Under the pieces are notes generated by a model. It saw only the letters and a program-made list of their open reading frames with translations, was not told the origin of the DNA and did no database searches. Positions 53,818 to 63,024 of a DNA stretch of 64,000 nucleotides are shown in pieces. Both the position numbers and the translations under genes were made by a program. How positions within the stretch are numbered: the first letter of the stretch is position 1; the number at the start of each line of letters is the position of its first letter. Origin of the DNA: Phormidesmis sp963789215 (GTDB lineage: Bacteria > Cyanobacteriota > Cyanobacteriia > Phormidesmidales > Phormidesmidaceae); assembly GCA_963789215.1 (NCBI GenBank), contig CAWBJY010000008.1:116323-180322 (forward strand), in the 5' to 3' direction.

Positions 53818-54362
53818 AATTTTTCTTAACTTTGAGTGGATAGCCTGAAACCAGGGAGACTAAAAAACAAAAATAGAATTAGCGATCGCGCAACCCACCG
53901 CAATTGCTAAGGTAGAAACGCAGCCATAGAGATCTTACTCAGGCCCTCTAAAAGCAGGGAATTTACCTTGATAGCGGTATATTCCTAAAGGCATCTTCCT
54001 CAGCAAAAATAAGGCTGCAAAAAGAAATACGGGCTGCGAAAAACTAGACCAAATTAGCCAGCTAGCCCGCGCTCAAAGCCAGAAATGCACCATCTCCAAC
54101 AGACAAATACTCAGCAACATAAGCAAGAACTACATCCTAGAGTATTGCAGTTTTTCGACGCTTCCGTGTAACGTACACGATTGTTGGGGCTTTGCGAACA
54201 TCCAACCCAGCAATTCGAAGCGGCAACTCAAAATTTAGTCCAGTCCGCTCGCAAACCCTCTAAATTTCCCGCTTCAAACTTCGGCCTCAGTCAATTTTTA
54301 CAAAGAGTCTGACCAAAGCCGTCCCACCCCCTAACCCCACCCGCTAAATTCAGGTTTCATTC
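53818..54362. other. Intergenic region of 545 bp upstream of the topoisomerase gene
   Basis: No gene recognised. It holds an inverted repeat at 54165-54179 and presumably the divergent promoters. The remainder shows nothing structured. Confidence 0.4.
54165..54179. promoter_or_regulatory. Inverted repeat, possible operator
   Basis: CGTGTA-ACG-TACACG: six-base exact arms with a three-base spacer, about 190 bp upstream of the gyrA-type gene. A dimeric regulator could bind it. It does not match the NtcA spacing. Confidence 0.35.
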
Positions 54363-56870
54363 ATGGCCAGATCGCTAAAATCTTCTAAAGAACAGATCGT
54401 TACCACCGCACTCCACACCGAGGTGCAGCGATCCTACTTGGAATACGCCATGAGTGTCATCGTCGGGCGTGCGCTCCCCGACATCCGCGACGGACTCAAA
54501 CCCGTTCACCGGCGCATCATGTATGCTATGCACGAGCTAGGTCTTGTTCCAGATCGCCCCTTTCGTAAATGCGCTCGCGTGGTTGGCGATGTCTTAGGCA
54601 AATATCATCCCCACGGCGATCAGGCCGTATACGACGCGCTTGTGCGCATGGTGCAAGACTTTTCCAGCCGCTACCCACTGCTTGCCGGCCACGGCAACTT
54701 CGGCTCCGTAGACAACGACCCGCCAGCGGCCATGCGCTACACCGAAACGCGCCTCGCAGAAATTGGCTACAGCGCCCTCTTAGGCGAAGTCGGCGAAGCC
54801 ACCGTAGACTTTGCCGACAACTTCGACAGCTCGCAGCAAGAGCCCATCGTCCTGCCTGCTCAGCTTCCCAACATTTTGCTCAACGGCAGTTCTGGCATTG
54901 CCGTAGGCATGGCCACTAATATTCCACCTCACAACCTTGGCGAAGTCGTAGACGGCCTCATCGCCCTCATCGACCGGCCCAACCTCTCCAACGATAAGCT
55001 GTTCGATCTCATTCCTGGCCCCGACTTTCCAACTGGCGCTGAAATTACCGGTACAAAGGGCATCCACGATGCCTATCGCACCGGGCGTGGCAGTATTCCT
55101 ATTCGCGGCGTAGCCAGCTTTGAAGACATTCAGCCCGGTAAAGGCAAGCGATCGCGCCAGGCAATCATCGTCACCGAGCTTCCCTACCAGGTCAACAAAG
55201 CGAGCTGGATCACCAAAATCGCCAGTCTCGTCAACCAGGGCCGCATCGAAAATATTTCAGACATCCGCGACGAAAGCGATCGCGACGGCATGCGCGTCGT
55301 CATCGAACTCAAGCGCGAAGCCCAGCCCCACCTCATCCTTAACGACCTCTACCGGATGACACCCCTGCAAACCAACTTCGGCGCGCTCATGCTCGCCATT
55401 GAAGACGGTCAGCCCCGGCAGTTCTCGCTACGCGAAATTCTAGAGGCATTCCTCAACTTCCGAGAAGAAACCCTCGTTCGCCAGTACAGCCACGAGCTAG
55501 AGAAAAAACGCGATCGCGCCCACATCGTAGACGGACTCACCATCGCCCTCAATAATTTAGATCCCGTCATCAAAATTATTCGCAGCGCCCCCGATGGCAC
55601 CACCGCCAAAATCAGCCTGCAAGAGCGATTCAGCCTCTCCGAACGCCAGGGCGACAGCATCCTTGCCATGCCTCTGCGCCGACTCACAGGCTTAGAACAG
55701 CAAAAACTGCGAGACGAAGCCGAAGAACTCGCTCAGCGCATCAACGAACTTCAAACCCTAGTCGAAGACCGCTCCGTCCTCATGAAGTCGCTCAAAAAAG
55801 AGCTGCGCGCCCTCAAAAAGAAATTCAACGACCCTCGCCGCACCCGCATTCAAACCTCCGCCGAGCGCCACAAAGAGCAGCAGATTCTCGAAGAGATCGT
55901 AGCCGAAGAAAGCGAAACGCAGTTCGTCGTCGAGTTCACCCGCAAAGGCTACGTCCGCCGATCTTCGCCCAAAGTCTACCTGCGTCGACTCAGTAAAGAA
56001 AGCCAGCCCGACAAGCAGTTCGAAGAACTTGACGATGTTGTCATTCAAACCGACGTCACCAATCCCACTCAGGAAATTCTCGTCCTCACCCGCGATGGCA
56101 AAGCTTACACCTTCAACGTCAACGACATTCCAGCAGACCAAAGGCAAAACAAAGGCATTCCGCTCATCAGCTTGCTCCCGCCTGCTGTAGCTAGCGAACC
56201 AGATAGCGTTGTCACTCACATCGTCATGAGCCCAGAACGTCTAGCCGGACAGCTCATCGTGATCTCTGGCAAAGGCAAAATCAAGCGACTCCCCGCCGAA
56301 GAACTTACTAACATCTCGGGGCGTGGCCTTACTGCGCTCAAGCTCAAAAGCGGGGATACTTTGCAATACGCACTTCCCGCTGAAATTGGCAGCGACCTGG
56401 TGCTCGCCTCTTCGGGCGGTCGCCTCCTACGCTTCCAGGTTAACGACGAACAGCTTCCAGAGATGAGCCGCGCCGCCCAAGGATCTCAGGCCATTCGCCT
56501 ACCCAAAAGCGAAACGCTAGTCGGCTGCGTCGCCGTGCGCTCTAAAGATTCACTGCTGCTTGTATCTACAAAAGGCTACGCAAAACGCATCCTAGCCAGC
56601 AACTTCCGCGCTTCCAATCGCGGCGGCATCGGATCTCAATCCTTTAAGTTCAGCTTGAAAAACGACTCACTAACCTCGATGATATTGGCAGTTCCCGAAG
56701 TGAGCTTCAACGTCATTACCGATCAAGACCGCATCGCTAGGCGACCTATCGACGACGTACCGTTACAGGGCAGAAGTCAGCCCTGCGATCGCCTATTCAC
56801 CACTGCCCGCAGCGAAGTTATCACCGAAACGCTCATCACCGATCTACCCGAAGATGCCCTCGAGGAATAA
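54363..56870 (+). CDS. gyrA: Type IIA topoisomerase subunit A (GyrA/ParC type)
   Basis: An 835 aa DNA breakage-reunion subunit. SYLEYAMSVIVGRALPDIRDGLKPVHRRIMYAM, KYHPHGDQAVYDALVRM (quinolone pocket), and AMRYTETRL with the catalytic tyrosine are all present. The C-terminal beta-pinwheel is complete in length, but I find no QRRGGKG GyrA-box; the nearest is NRGGIGSQ. Cyanobacteria often carry two paralogs, so this could be the ParC-like one. The QRDR position equal to Escherichia coli Ser83 is Gln here, which may affect quinolone response (inference). Confidence 0.92.
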   Translation: MARSLKSSKEQIVTTALHTEVQRSYLEYAMSVIVGRALPDIRDGLKPVHRRIMYAMHELGLVPDRPFRKCARVVGDVLGKYHPHGDQAVYDALVRMVQDFSSRYPLLAGHGNFGSVDNDPPAAMRYTETRLAEIGYSALLGEVGEATVDFADNFDSSQQEPIVLPAQLPNILLNGSSGIAVGMATNIPPHNLGEVVDGLIALIDRPNLSNDKLFDLIPGPDFPTGAEITGTKGIHDAYRTGRGSIPIRGVASFEDIQPGKGKRSRQAIIVTELPYQVNKASWITKIASLVNQGRIENISDIRDESDRDGMRVVIELKREAQPHLILNDLYRMTPLQTNFGALMLAIEDGQPRQFSLREILEAFLNFREETLVRQYSHELEKKRDRAHIVDGLTIALNNLDPVIKIIRSAPDGTTAKISLQERFSLSERQGDSILAMPLRRLTGLEQQKLRDEAEELAQRINELQTLVEDRSVLMKSLKKELRALKKKFNDPRRTRIQTSAERHKEQQILEEIVAEESETQFVVEFTRKGYVRRSSPKVYLRRLSKESQPDKQFEELDDVVIQTDVTNPTQEILVLTRDGKAYTFNVNDIPADQRQNKGIPLISLLPPAVASEPDSVVTHIVMSPERLAGQLIVISGKGKIKRLPAEELTNISGRGLTALKLKSGDTLQYALPAEIGSDLVLASSGGRLLRFQVNDEQLPEMSRAAQGSQAIRLPKSETLVGCVAVRSKDSLLLVSTKGYAKRILASNFRASNRGGIGSQSFKFSLKNDSLTSMILAVPEVSFNVITDQDRIARRPIDDVPLQGRSQPCDRLFTTARSEVITETLITDLPEDALEE

Positions 56871-56947
56871 AACGCTGTGCTTAGCACCAGTAAATTTATA
56901 GACCCGTTTTCTACCCAATCTCTCTTTGTCCCTTCCCCAGCATCACC

Positions 56948-58243
56948 TTGGCAAAAGTTGTCCTAGAAAACATCTGCAAAACCTTCTCAGGCGATTCTTC
57001 CAAAAAGGATACTCGCCCTGATTCACCAGCCTCAAATCGCGCCACCAAAGCAAAACCTGAAAGCTCAGCCAAACCTCCCGCAAATCTCAATCGTCCTATT
57101 CTTAGCAACATTAACCTCACGGTTGAAGACGGTGAGTTCATGGTGCTAGTTGGCCCCTCTGGCTGCGGCAAAAGCACGCTGCTCAGACTCATTTCTGGTC
57201 TAGAAACAATTACAGGCGGAAATGTTTGGGTCGGCGATCGCAAAGTAAACGCGCTTCCTCCCAAACAGCGCGACATTGCTATGGTGTTTCAGAGCTATGC
57301 CCTCTACCCCCACCTCAGCGTCTACGACAATCTTGCCTTCGGGTTAAGACGCGCCCCCGACCGCAAAAGCGCTCAGAAAAACTTTGTAGCCAGTGCTTTT
57401 GAAAGTACCCTCTCGGGTTTAACCCGTCCGCTACTAGGCTCACTTCGGTATCAGTCCAAGGCTGAAAAAGCGATCGCTAAGCGCATCCAAAGCATCGCCC
57501 AAATGCTACAGATCGAAGATCTTCTCACCCGCCTGCCCAAACAGCTCTCCGGCGGCCAAAAGCAGCGGGTTGCCCTCGGTAGAGCCATGGCTCGCAGTCC
57601 GCAAGTCTTCCTCATGGACGAACCGCTTTCTAATCTCGATGCCAAACTGCGCACTGAAACCCGCGCCCAAATTGTCAGCCTCCAGCGGCAGCTCGCCACC
57701 ACGACGCTCTACGTTACTCACGATCAAACCGAAGCCATGACCATGGGCGATCGCATCGCCGTGATGAACCAGGGCAAAATTCAGCAAATTGCCGCTCCAC
57801 TAGACCTCTACCGGCAGCCCGCAAACCGCTTCGTAGCCGCGTTCATTGGTTCACCGCCCATGAACTTTCTCACCGTCACCGCCAGAGGCGCACAGCTCGT
57901 TCATCCCGCTTTCACAATGCCGCTTTCAAAAGAATGGGAAAAAGCGATCGCGCCTCAAAAAAGCCACCCCATTACATTCGGCATTCGCCCAGAACACATT
58001 GAACTCGGCCAGCAACCTGGCTCCATTCCCGCCACCATCACCCAAATCGAGGCCCTCGGCAGCGAAACTTTTGTCCTCGCTCAGTTACCTAGCAGCGACT
58101 CCGAAAGTAGCACTCATTCCTTGCAAATTCGTATCTCTGCCGATCAATCCGTACAGCCCGGCAGCACCCTACAAATCAGCTTCCCGCTAAATAAAATCCA
58201 TCTTTTCGACAGCCATACAGAATCTGCAATCCGTCCTGCTTAA
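56948..58243 (+). CDS. ABC transporter ATPase, MalK/UgpC (sugar) type
   Basis: A 431 aa ATPase with Walker A GPSGCGKST, LSGGQKQRVALGRAM signature, LMDEPLSNLDAKLR and a C-terminal TOBE domain (IRPEHIEL). This is the MalK/UgpC/GgtA type, serving sugar or compatible-solute importers; no permease or binding protein lies nearby, as in many cyanobacteria. It starts at a TTG (56948). Two insertions are unusual: about 33 residues of Ser/Pro/Lys-rich sequence between the first strand and the Walker region, and about 30 residues after LAFGLRRAP in the helical domain. Confidence 0.9.
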   Translation: MAKVVLENICKTFSGDSSKKDTRPDSPASNRATKAKPESSAKPPANLNRPILSNINLTVEDGEFMVLVGPSGCGKSTLLRLISGLETITGGNVWVGDRKVNALPPKQRDIAMVFQSYALYPHLSVYDNLAFGLRRAPDRKSAQKNFVASAFESTLSGLTRPLLGSLRYQSKAEKAIAKRIQSIAQMLQIEDLLTRLPKQLSGGQKQRVALGRAMARSPQVFLMDEPLSNLDAKLRTETRAQIVSLQRQLATTTLYVTHDQTEAMTMGDRIAVMNQGKIQQIAAPLDLYRQPANRFVAAFIGSPPMNFLTVTARGAQLVHPAFTMPLSKEWEKAIAPQKSHPITFGIRPEHIELGQQPGSIPATITQIEALGSETFVLAQLPSSDSESSTHSLQIRISADQSVQPGSTLQISFPLNKIHLFDSHTESAIRPA

Positions 58244-58276
58244 TGACTAAACTTCGTTCTACAAAGCAGCTAGCCC

Positions 58277-58711
58277 TTAAAGCTCGTCCTCATCCACCAT
58301 ATTCGGACTAATCAGCGTAATATCAAACTCATCAGGAGCCGCGCCCGTAAAGGTATCCCGCGCTAGCTGATAAAAAATAGCGCGAGCCTGCGGCCCAAAC
58401 ACAATTTCATCCTCATTGCTTAAGTCGTGTGCCTGCACCTTTCGGCCATTAATCATCATGCCGTTCGCACTCGGCTTTCCCTTCAAATTACCATCCACAA
58501 TTCGGTAATAATCCGTCTCATTATCCTTGGGCAACTGCACCAAAGTCGCATGATGACGCGACACAAACTGCGACGCTAGTCGAATATCGCACTTTGGATC
58601 TCGGCCAATCGAATACACCGAACTGTCGAGCGCAATCTCCCGGCGTCCCTGGCTATCTTCCACAATTAAGATACTAGTAAGCTTAGAATCCGAAGACATA
58701 TCTAGCGCCAT
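58277..58711 (-). CDS. FHA domain protein
   Basis: A phosphothreonine-binding protein of about 144 aa. YSIGRDPKCDIRLASQFVSRHHATL holds the FHA core (GR, S.RH), followed by NGMMINGRKV (N-G). The C-terminal tail is acidic and may itself be phosphorylated. Start at 58711 or 58699. No Ser/Thr kinase gene is adjacent. Confidence 0.9.
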   Translation of the reverse strand: MALDMSSDSKLTSILIVEDSQGRREIALDSSVYSIGRDPKCDIRLASQFVSRHHATLVQLPKDNETDYYRIVDGNLKGKPSANGMMINGRKVQAHDLSNEDEIVFGPQARAIFYQLARDTFTGAAPDEFDITLISPNMVDEDEL

Positions 58712-58768
58712 ATAAACAAGTAAAGCAGGCAAACATAATCATACTAGACGACTATCCCTCACCTAAGC

Positions 58769-58803
58769 AAAAAGAGGTCATCCCAAAGGACAACCTCTCT
58801 TTC
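58769..58803 (-). terminator. prk terminator
   Basis: On the minus strand GAGGT and ACCTC close a stem extended by an imperfect inner helix, followed by five T residues. It lies ~45 nt after the prk stop. Confidence 0.75.
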
Positions 58804-58846
58804 GTCTATCTAGACAGTTCAGCCTAGCAAAACCACCTAGCCGAAC

Positions 58847-59854
58847 CTACACCGCAGAACCCGCAGGTACCTTAGCCTTAGAAGTTAAAGACTCGTAGGT
58901 CGCTCTCATCTTCAGACCAACTAAAACCTGAAACAGGCCGCTACCGTTCTTAGAACCCGGATACTCTCTGTGCTTCAGCAACAGTTCAGTCATTTCACCA
59001 TAGTTCTTAGTCGAGGTATTACTCAAATGGCTCTCAATGTAAATCACCTCTTCCAAGCGATCAAACTCACCGTCTAGCTCCAATACAGACACTTCATTCC
59101 CAAAGTAGCTGTCAGGCCCATAATGCATACGCAAACCGGGATAAGAGCAAGTTAGCTTACGGCCACAAGGCGTCCAGTCAATCGTCGAACCCTGGTCAAA
59201 CAAATAAACCGGTTCAAAGCCATCAACATCCTCACGTTGAATCAATCGAACGCGTAGAATTTTGTTTTCCTTATCATCAGGAATTAGCTCAGTCGGCAAA
59301 ATCTGGATGACCACATCGGCATACTGCTTTTGCACATCCACATAAGCCTCAAAATCAGGCTTACGCGCGTTGATCGCCATTAGCACGTCGTCATACGTAT
59401 GGCCGCGCTCCGCCATATCTCGCTGAATCTTCCAGTTAATCTTAACTTCGTCGCTAATATCTAGATAAACGCTAAAGTCGAGCAAACCACGCACTCGTTC
59501 GTCATACAGCGGATGCAAGCCTTCGATCACAACAATCTTGTTCGGCTGCACCTTCTCTGGTGGATCTAGCTCACCCGTCTCGTGGTTATAGATAGGCTTA
59601 TCAATCGCGTTGCCTTCCTTCAGCGCCTTAATCTGCTCATACATCAGATCAAAGTTGTTCGCCTTTGGATTTAGCGCTGTCACCTTTTGCTCTTTACGCT
59701 GCTTGCGATCCAGACTGTGATAGTCATCTAGACAGATAACTGTCATAAACTGCTCACCAAAAAGGTCACTCAAGCGACGTAAGAAAGTGGACTTGCCACA
59801 GCCTGAGTCCCCAGCTACACCGATCAAAACTACCTGGTTTTCATTACTGGCCAT
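58847..59854 (-). CDS. prk: Phosphoribulokinase
   Basis: A 335 aa Calvin-cycle enzyme converting ribulose 5-phosphate to ribulose 1,5-bisphosphate. Walker A GDSGCGKST, DDYHSLDR, GLHPLYDERVR. The redox-regulatory Cys19 and Cys41 are both present (dark inactivation and CP12/GAPDH binding by known mechanism), along with the C-terminal cysteine pair in DWTPCGRKLTCSYPG. Upstream ~540 bp separate it from the divergent petH. Confidence 0.98.
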   Translation of the reverse strand: MASNENQVVLIGVAGDSGCGKSTFLRRLSDLFGEQFMTVICLDDYHSLDRKQRKEQKVTALNPKANNFDLMYEQIKALKEGNAIDKPIYNHETGELDPPEKVQPNKIVVIEGLHPLYDERVRGLLDFSVYLDISDEVKINWKIQRDMAERGHTYDDVLMAINARKPDFEAYVDVQKQYADVVIQILPTELIPDDKENKILRVRLIQREDVDGFEPVYLFDQGSTIDWTPCGRKLTCSYPGLRMHYGPDSYFGNEVSVLELDGEFDRLEEVIYIESHLSNTSTKNYGEMTELLLKHREYPGSKNGSGLFQVLVGLKMRATYESLTSKAKVPAGSAV

Positions 59855-60393
59855 AGGATCCTCTACAACAAAGTCAAAATTATTTTTAAAGAGTTCAACG
59901 ATAAGTACAGAGGTAGCAATATTCTCTAGTAAAAGCTAAAGAAAATTGTTACACAACAACACCTAACCCGCACCGTCAGCCAAAGGCCCAATAGCAATTG
60001 CCATCGGCTAGCACCGCCATCCGCATCAACTCACCCAACCGACAAATCAAACGCCGACACGCCAATAGATTTACTGACATCATCTGCCAAAAAGAAAAGG
60101 CTCCTCACAGAGGCAGCTAAAGCACCCTCCTAAAATGAACCCCTCACAAACCATGTTTTTTATGATTTGAAACCTTTGATCACGTAAGCCAATATTATCA
60201 GACACTATGACACCCAAACAAGCTGACCCTCCAATAGATAGAGACTCAGAGGTAGAGCAAAGTTTTTTGCCGCAGGCACTATCTTCGATAGCAACAAGCG
60301 CTATCCGCGCTAACAGGATGAAATTCAATAGCTTCAGATGATAATCTAGAGGCTCATAGAGAAACATAAAGCCACCCCAAGGCCCTATTAAGG
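59855..60393. other. Intergenic region of 539 bp between divergent prk and petH
   Basis: Expected to hold both promoters and the petH leader. I see no NtcA box (GTAN8TAC), no RNA gene and no strong tandem repeat. A 95-codon frame at 60080-60367 on the minus strand looks non-coding. Confidence 0.4.
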
Positions 60394-61605
60394 ATGTACA
60401 ACTCCAGCACCAGCACCGCCAACAGCAGACTCTACGTTTACGAAGTTGAAGGGCTAGGTCAAAATGGTAAAGCTAGCAACAGCGCGCCTGTTCGTCACAG
60501 TGGTACGGTTTTGATCACAGTGCCCTATGCCCGCATGAATCAAGAGTCCCAGCGGATTTTGAAGTTAGGCGGCAAAATAGTCAGCATTCGTCCAGCTAAC
60601 GAGGCAGCAACCAAAGATCAGTCCAATGGAGGCGTTGCCAATGCCGCCAGCAGTCAGGTAGCCTCCGACCAACCTACGAAAAAGTCTATGACCCAGGCCA
60701 AAGCAAAAGAGAAAAAGAAAGTCCCCGTCAACATCTATCGACCCAAGACGCCCTATCTAGGAGCCTGCGTCTCTAACGACGAGCTCGTTGCAGAAAACGG
60801 TATTGGTTCGGTCAAACACCTTAAGTTTGACCTTTCCGAAGGCGACATGCACTACCTAGAAGGTCAAAGTATCGGCATCATCCCTGATGGCGAAGATGAA
60901 AAGGGTAAGCCCCACAAAATTCGGCTTTACTCCATCGCCTCCACCCAGCACGGTGATGATGTAGATGATAAAACCGTTTCCTTGTGCGTTCGCCAATTAG
61001 AGTACAAAGACCCAGAGAGCGGCGAAACCGTTAAAGGCGTCTGCTCTACGTTCTTGTGCAACCTAGACGTTGGCCAGAAAGTAAAAATCACTGGCCCTGT
61101 CGGGAAAGAGATGCTGCTCTCTGACGATCCCGATGCCAACATCGTCATGATGGGCACCGGCACCGGCATCGCGCCATTTCGAGCTTACCTCTGGCGCATG
61201 TTCAAAGATAAAGAGAAAGAAGCTAACCCCGATTACCAGTTCAACGGTAAAGCCTGGCTCATCTTCGGCATCCCAAAGACTGAAAATATCCTTTACAGGG
61301 AAGAGCTAGAGGAAATGCAGTCGAAGTACCCAGATAACTTCGAGCTAACCTACGCCATCAGCCGCGAGCAAAAGAACGCTGAAGGCGGTCGCATGTATAT
61401 TCAGCACCGCGTTGCTGAAAATGCTGCGCGCCTTTGGGAAATGGTTCAAAATGATAACACTTACGTCTATATCTGTGGCCTCAAGGGCATGGAAGACGGA
61501 ATTGATGAAGCGATGGCCGCTGAATCGGCTAAAGCGGGTGTCGACTGGAATGAGTACCGTCGTACGCTGAAAAAAGCACATCGCTGGAATGTAGAAACTT
61601 ACTAG
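60394..61605 (+). CDS. petH: Ferredoxin-NADP(+) reductase with CpcD-like linker domain
   Basis: A 403 aa enzyme reducing NADP with photosystem I electrons. Residues 1-65 are the CpcD-like domain (VYEVEGLGQ...RMNQESQRILKLGGKIVSIRP) that attaches FNR to the phycobilisome. A flexible basic hinge follows, then FAD domain (RLYSIAST, CSTFLCNL) and NADP domain (GTGTGIAPFRAYL, the terminal WNVETY). Met99 (60688-60690) sits just before the catalytic part, KAKEKKKVPVNIYRPK. In Synechocystis an equivalent internal start yields a short form (FNR-S) lacking the linker, so a similar dual product is likely here. Confidence 0.97.
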   Translation: MYNSSTSTANSRLYVYEVEGLGQNGKASNSAPVRHSGTVLITVPYARMNQESQRILKLGGKIVSIRPANEAATKDQSNGGVANAASSQVASDQPTKKSMTQAKAKEKKKVPVNIYRPKTPYLGACVSNDELVAENGIGSVKHLKFDLSEGDMHYLEGQSIGIIPDGEDEKGKPHKIRLYSIASTQHGDDVDDKTVSLCVRQLEYKDPESGETVKGVCSTFLCNLDVGQKVKITGPVGKEMLLSDDPDANIVMMGTGTGIAPFRAYLWRMFKDKEKEANPDYQFNGKAWLIFGIPKTENILYREELEEMQSKYPDNFELTYAISREQKNAEGGRMYIQHRVAENAARLWEMVQNDNTYVYICGLKGMEDGIDEAMAAESAKAGVDWNEYRRTLKKAHRWNVETY

Positions 61606-61656
61606 ATTTTGCTATCTAATAGGTTCATAATCATCACCCACAGTTGATGATTCCTT

Positions 61657-61689
61657 AAGGAGGAGCACTCACTAGAGCGCCCCTCCTTT
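61657..61689 (+). terminator. petH terminator hairpin
   Basis: AAGGAGG and CCTCCTT form the outer stem, with an imperfect inner helix (one mismatch), followed by T residues. It lies ~50 nt after petH. Confidence 0.6.
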
Positions 61690-61725
61690 ACAATTGGTAG
61701 GTTATTTTCATCAGGTCACAGGACA

Positions 61726-63024
61726 TTGGCTTCAACGGTAACGCTAAGAGTAGGGATATTGGGCCTAGGCACGGTAGGCACAGGCGTTGCTAAAATCCTG
61801 CTGGACACACAAGGACGTCATCCACTGCTCAAAGATATTGAAATTGTGCAGGTCGGGGTGCGATCGCTCAAAAAGCGCAGCATCGACCTCCCCGATAGCC
61901 TCTACACTACCGACCTTCCGAGTATCGTCACCAACCCAGACATCGACATCATTATCGAGGTGATTGGCGGCTTAGAACCCGCTCGCGCCCTCATCCTTCA
62001 GGCTATAGACAGCGGCAAACATGTCATCACCGCTAACAAAGCCGTCATCTCCCGCTACGGCGAAGAAATTTACGAAGCCGCTAACGCCAGGGGCGTCTAT
62101 GTCATGGTCGAAGCCGCAGTCGGCGGCGGCATCCCTATTATCACTCCGCTCAAACAGGCCCTTAGCGTCAACCGCATACAGGCCGTCATGGGCATCATCA
62201 ACGGCACCACCAACTATATCCTCACCCGGATGCAAACCGAAGGCGGCGACTTCGAGCCTATCCTCACAGATGCCCAAGCCCTAGGCTACGCCGAAGCCGA
62301 CCCCACCGCCGACATAGATGGATTAGACGCCGCCGACAAAATTGCTATCCTTGCGGCCCTTGCTTTCGGCGGACGCATCGACCGCGAAAAAATTTACTGC
62401 GAAGGCATTCGCAACGTTAGCGCTGCCGACATTACCTACGCCGAAAATCTAGGCTTTGTCATCAAATTACTAGCGATCGCCAAACTCCCGAACGAAGACA
62501 ACACCAATAGTATCCAAGCGCGAGTTCATCCCACTCTCGTCCCCATCGACCACCCCCTCGCCAGCGTCAACGGCGTTAACAATGCCGTCCTAGTAGAAGG
62601 CGACCCCGTTGGCCAAGTTATGTTCTATGGCCCCGGCGCGGGAGAGGGCCCCACCGCCAGCGCAGTCGTCTCAGATCTGCTTAGTATCGCGGCAACACTT
62701 GCCACTGGGCAAACGCCAAATCCCTTACTATCTTGTTCTCACAACCACAGACTAGACATCATCCCCAACGAAGAAGTCGTCACCCGCCTTTACGTTCGCC
62801 TCTTGGTCAAAGACAGCCCCGGTGTGATTGGAAAACTAGGTACTTGCTTTGGCAAGCACGACGTTAGCCTAGAATCTATTGTCCAAATTGGTATTCAAAA
62901 CGGGTTGGTCGAGTTAGTCGTTGTCACCCACGAAGTTCCAGAAGGTGCATTTCAAAAAGCCCTTACCGAAATTCGGCAGTTTTCCGAGGTTCAAGACGTT
63001 CCAAGTTTGCTCCACGTCCTGTAG
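61726..63024 (+). CDS. hom: Homoserine dehydrogenase
   Basis: A 432 aa enzyme of the threonine/methionine pathway, reducing aspartate semialdehyde to homoserine. GLGTVGTG is the nucleotide loop, TANKAVISRYGEEIY and GGGIPIITPLKQAL the substrate region. A C-terminal ACT regulatory domain begins at VRLLVKDSPGVIGK. The start is the TTG at 61726, with AGGTCACAGGA upstream. It ends exactly where prmC begins, so the two are coupled. Confidence 0.95.
   Translation: MASTVTLRVGILGLGTVGTGVAKILLDTQGRHPLLKDIEIVQVGVRSLKKRSIDLPDSLYTTDLPSIVTNPDIDIIIEVIGGLEPARALILQAIDSGKHVITANKAVISRYGEEIYEAANARGVYVMVEAAVGGGIPIITPLKQALSVNRIQAVMGIINGTTNYILTRMQTEGGDFEPILTDAQALGYAEADPTADIDGLDAADKIAILAALAFGGRIDREKIYCEGIRNVSAADITYAENLGFVIKLLAIAKLPNEDNTNSIQARVHPTLVPIDHPLASVNGVNNAVLVEGDPVGQVMFYGPGAGEGPTASAVVSDLLSIAATLATGQTPNPLLSCSHNHRLDIIPNEEVVTRLYVRLLVKDSPGVIGKLGTCFGKHDVSLESIVQIGIQNGLVELVVVTHEVPEGAFQKALTEIRQFSEVQDVPSLLHVL

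Noticed and set aside
60080..60367. 95-codon minus-strand frame between prk and petH
   Set aside because: Cysteine-rich irregular composition, in the expected promoter region of two strongly expressed genes; more likely chance.
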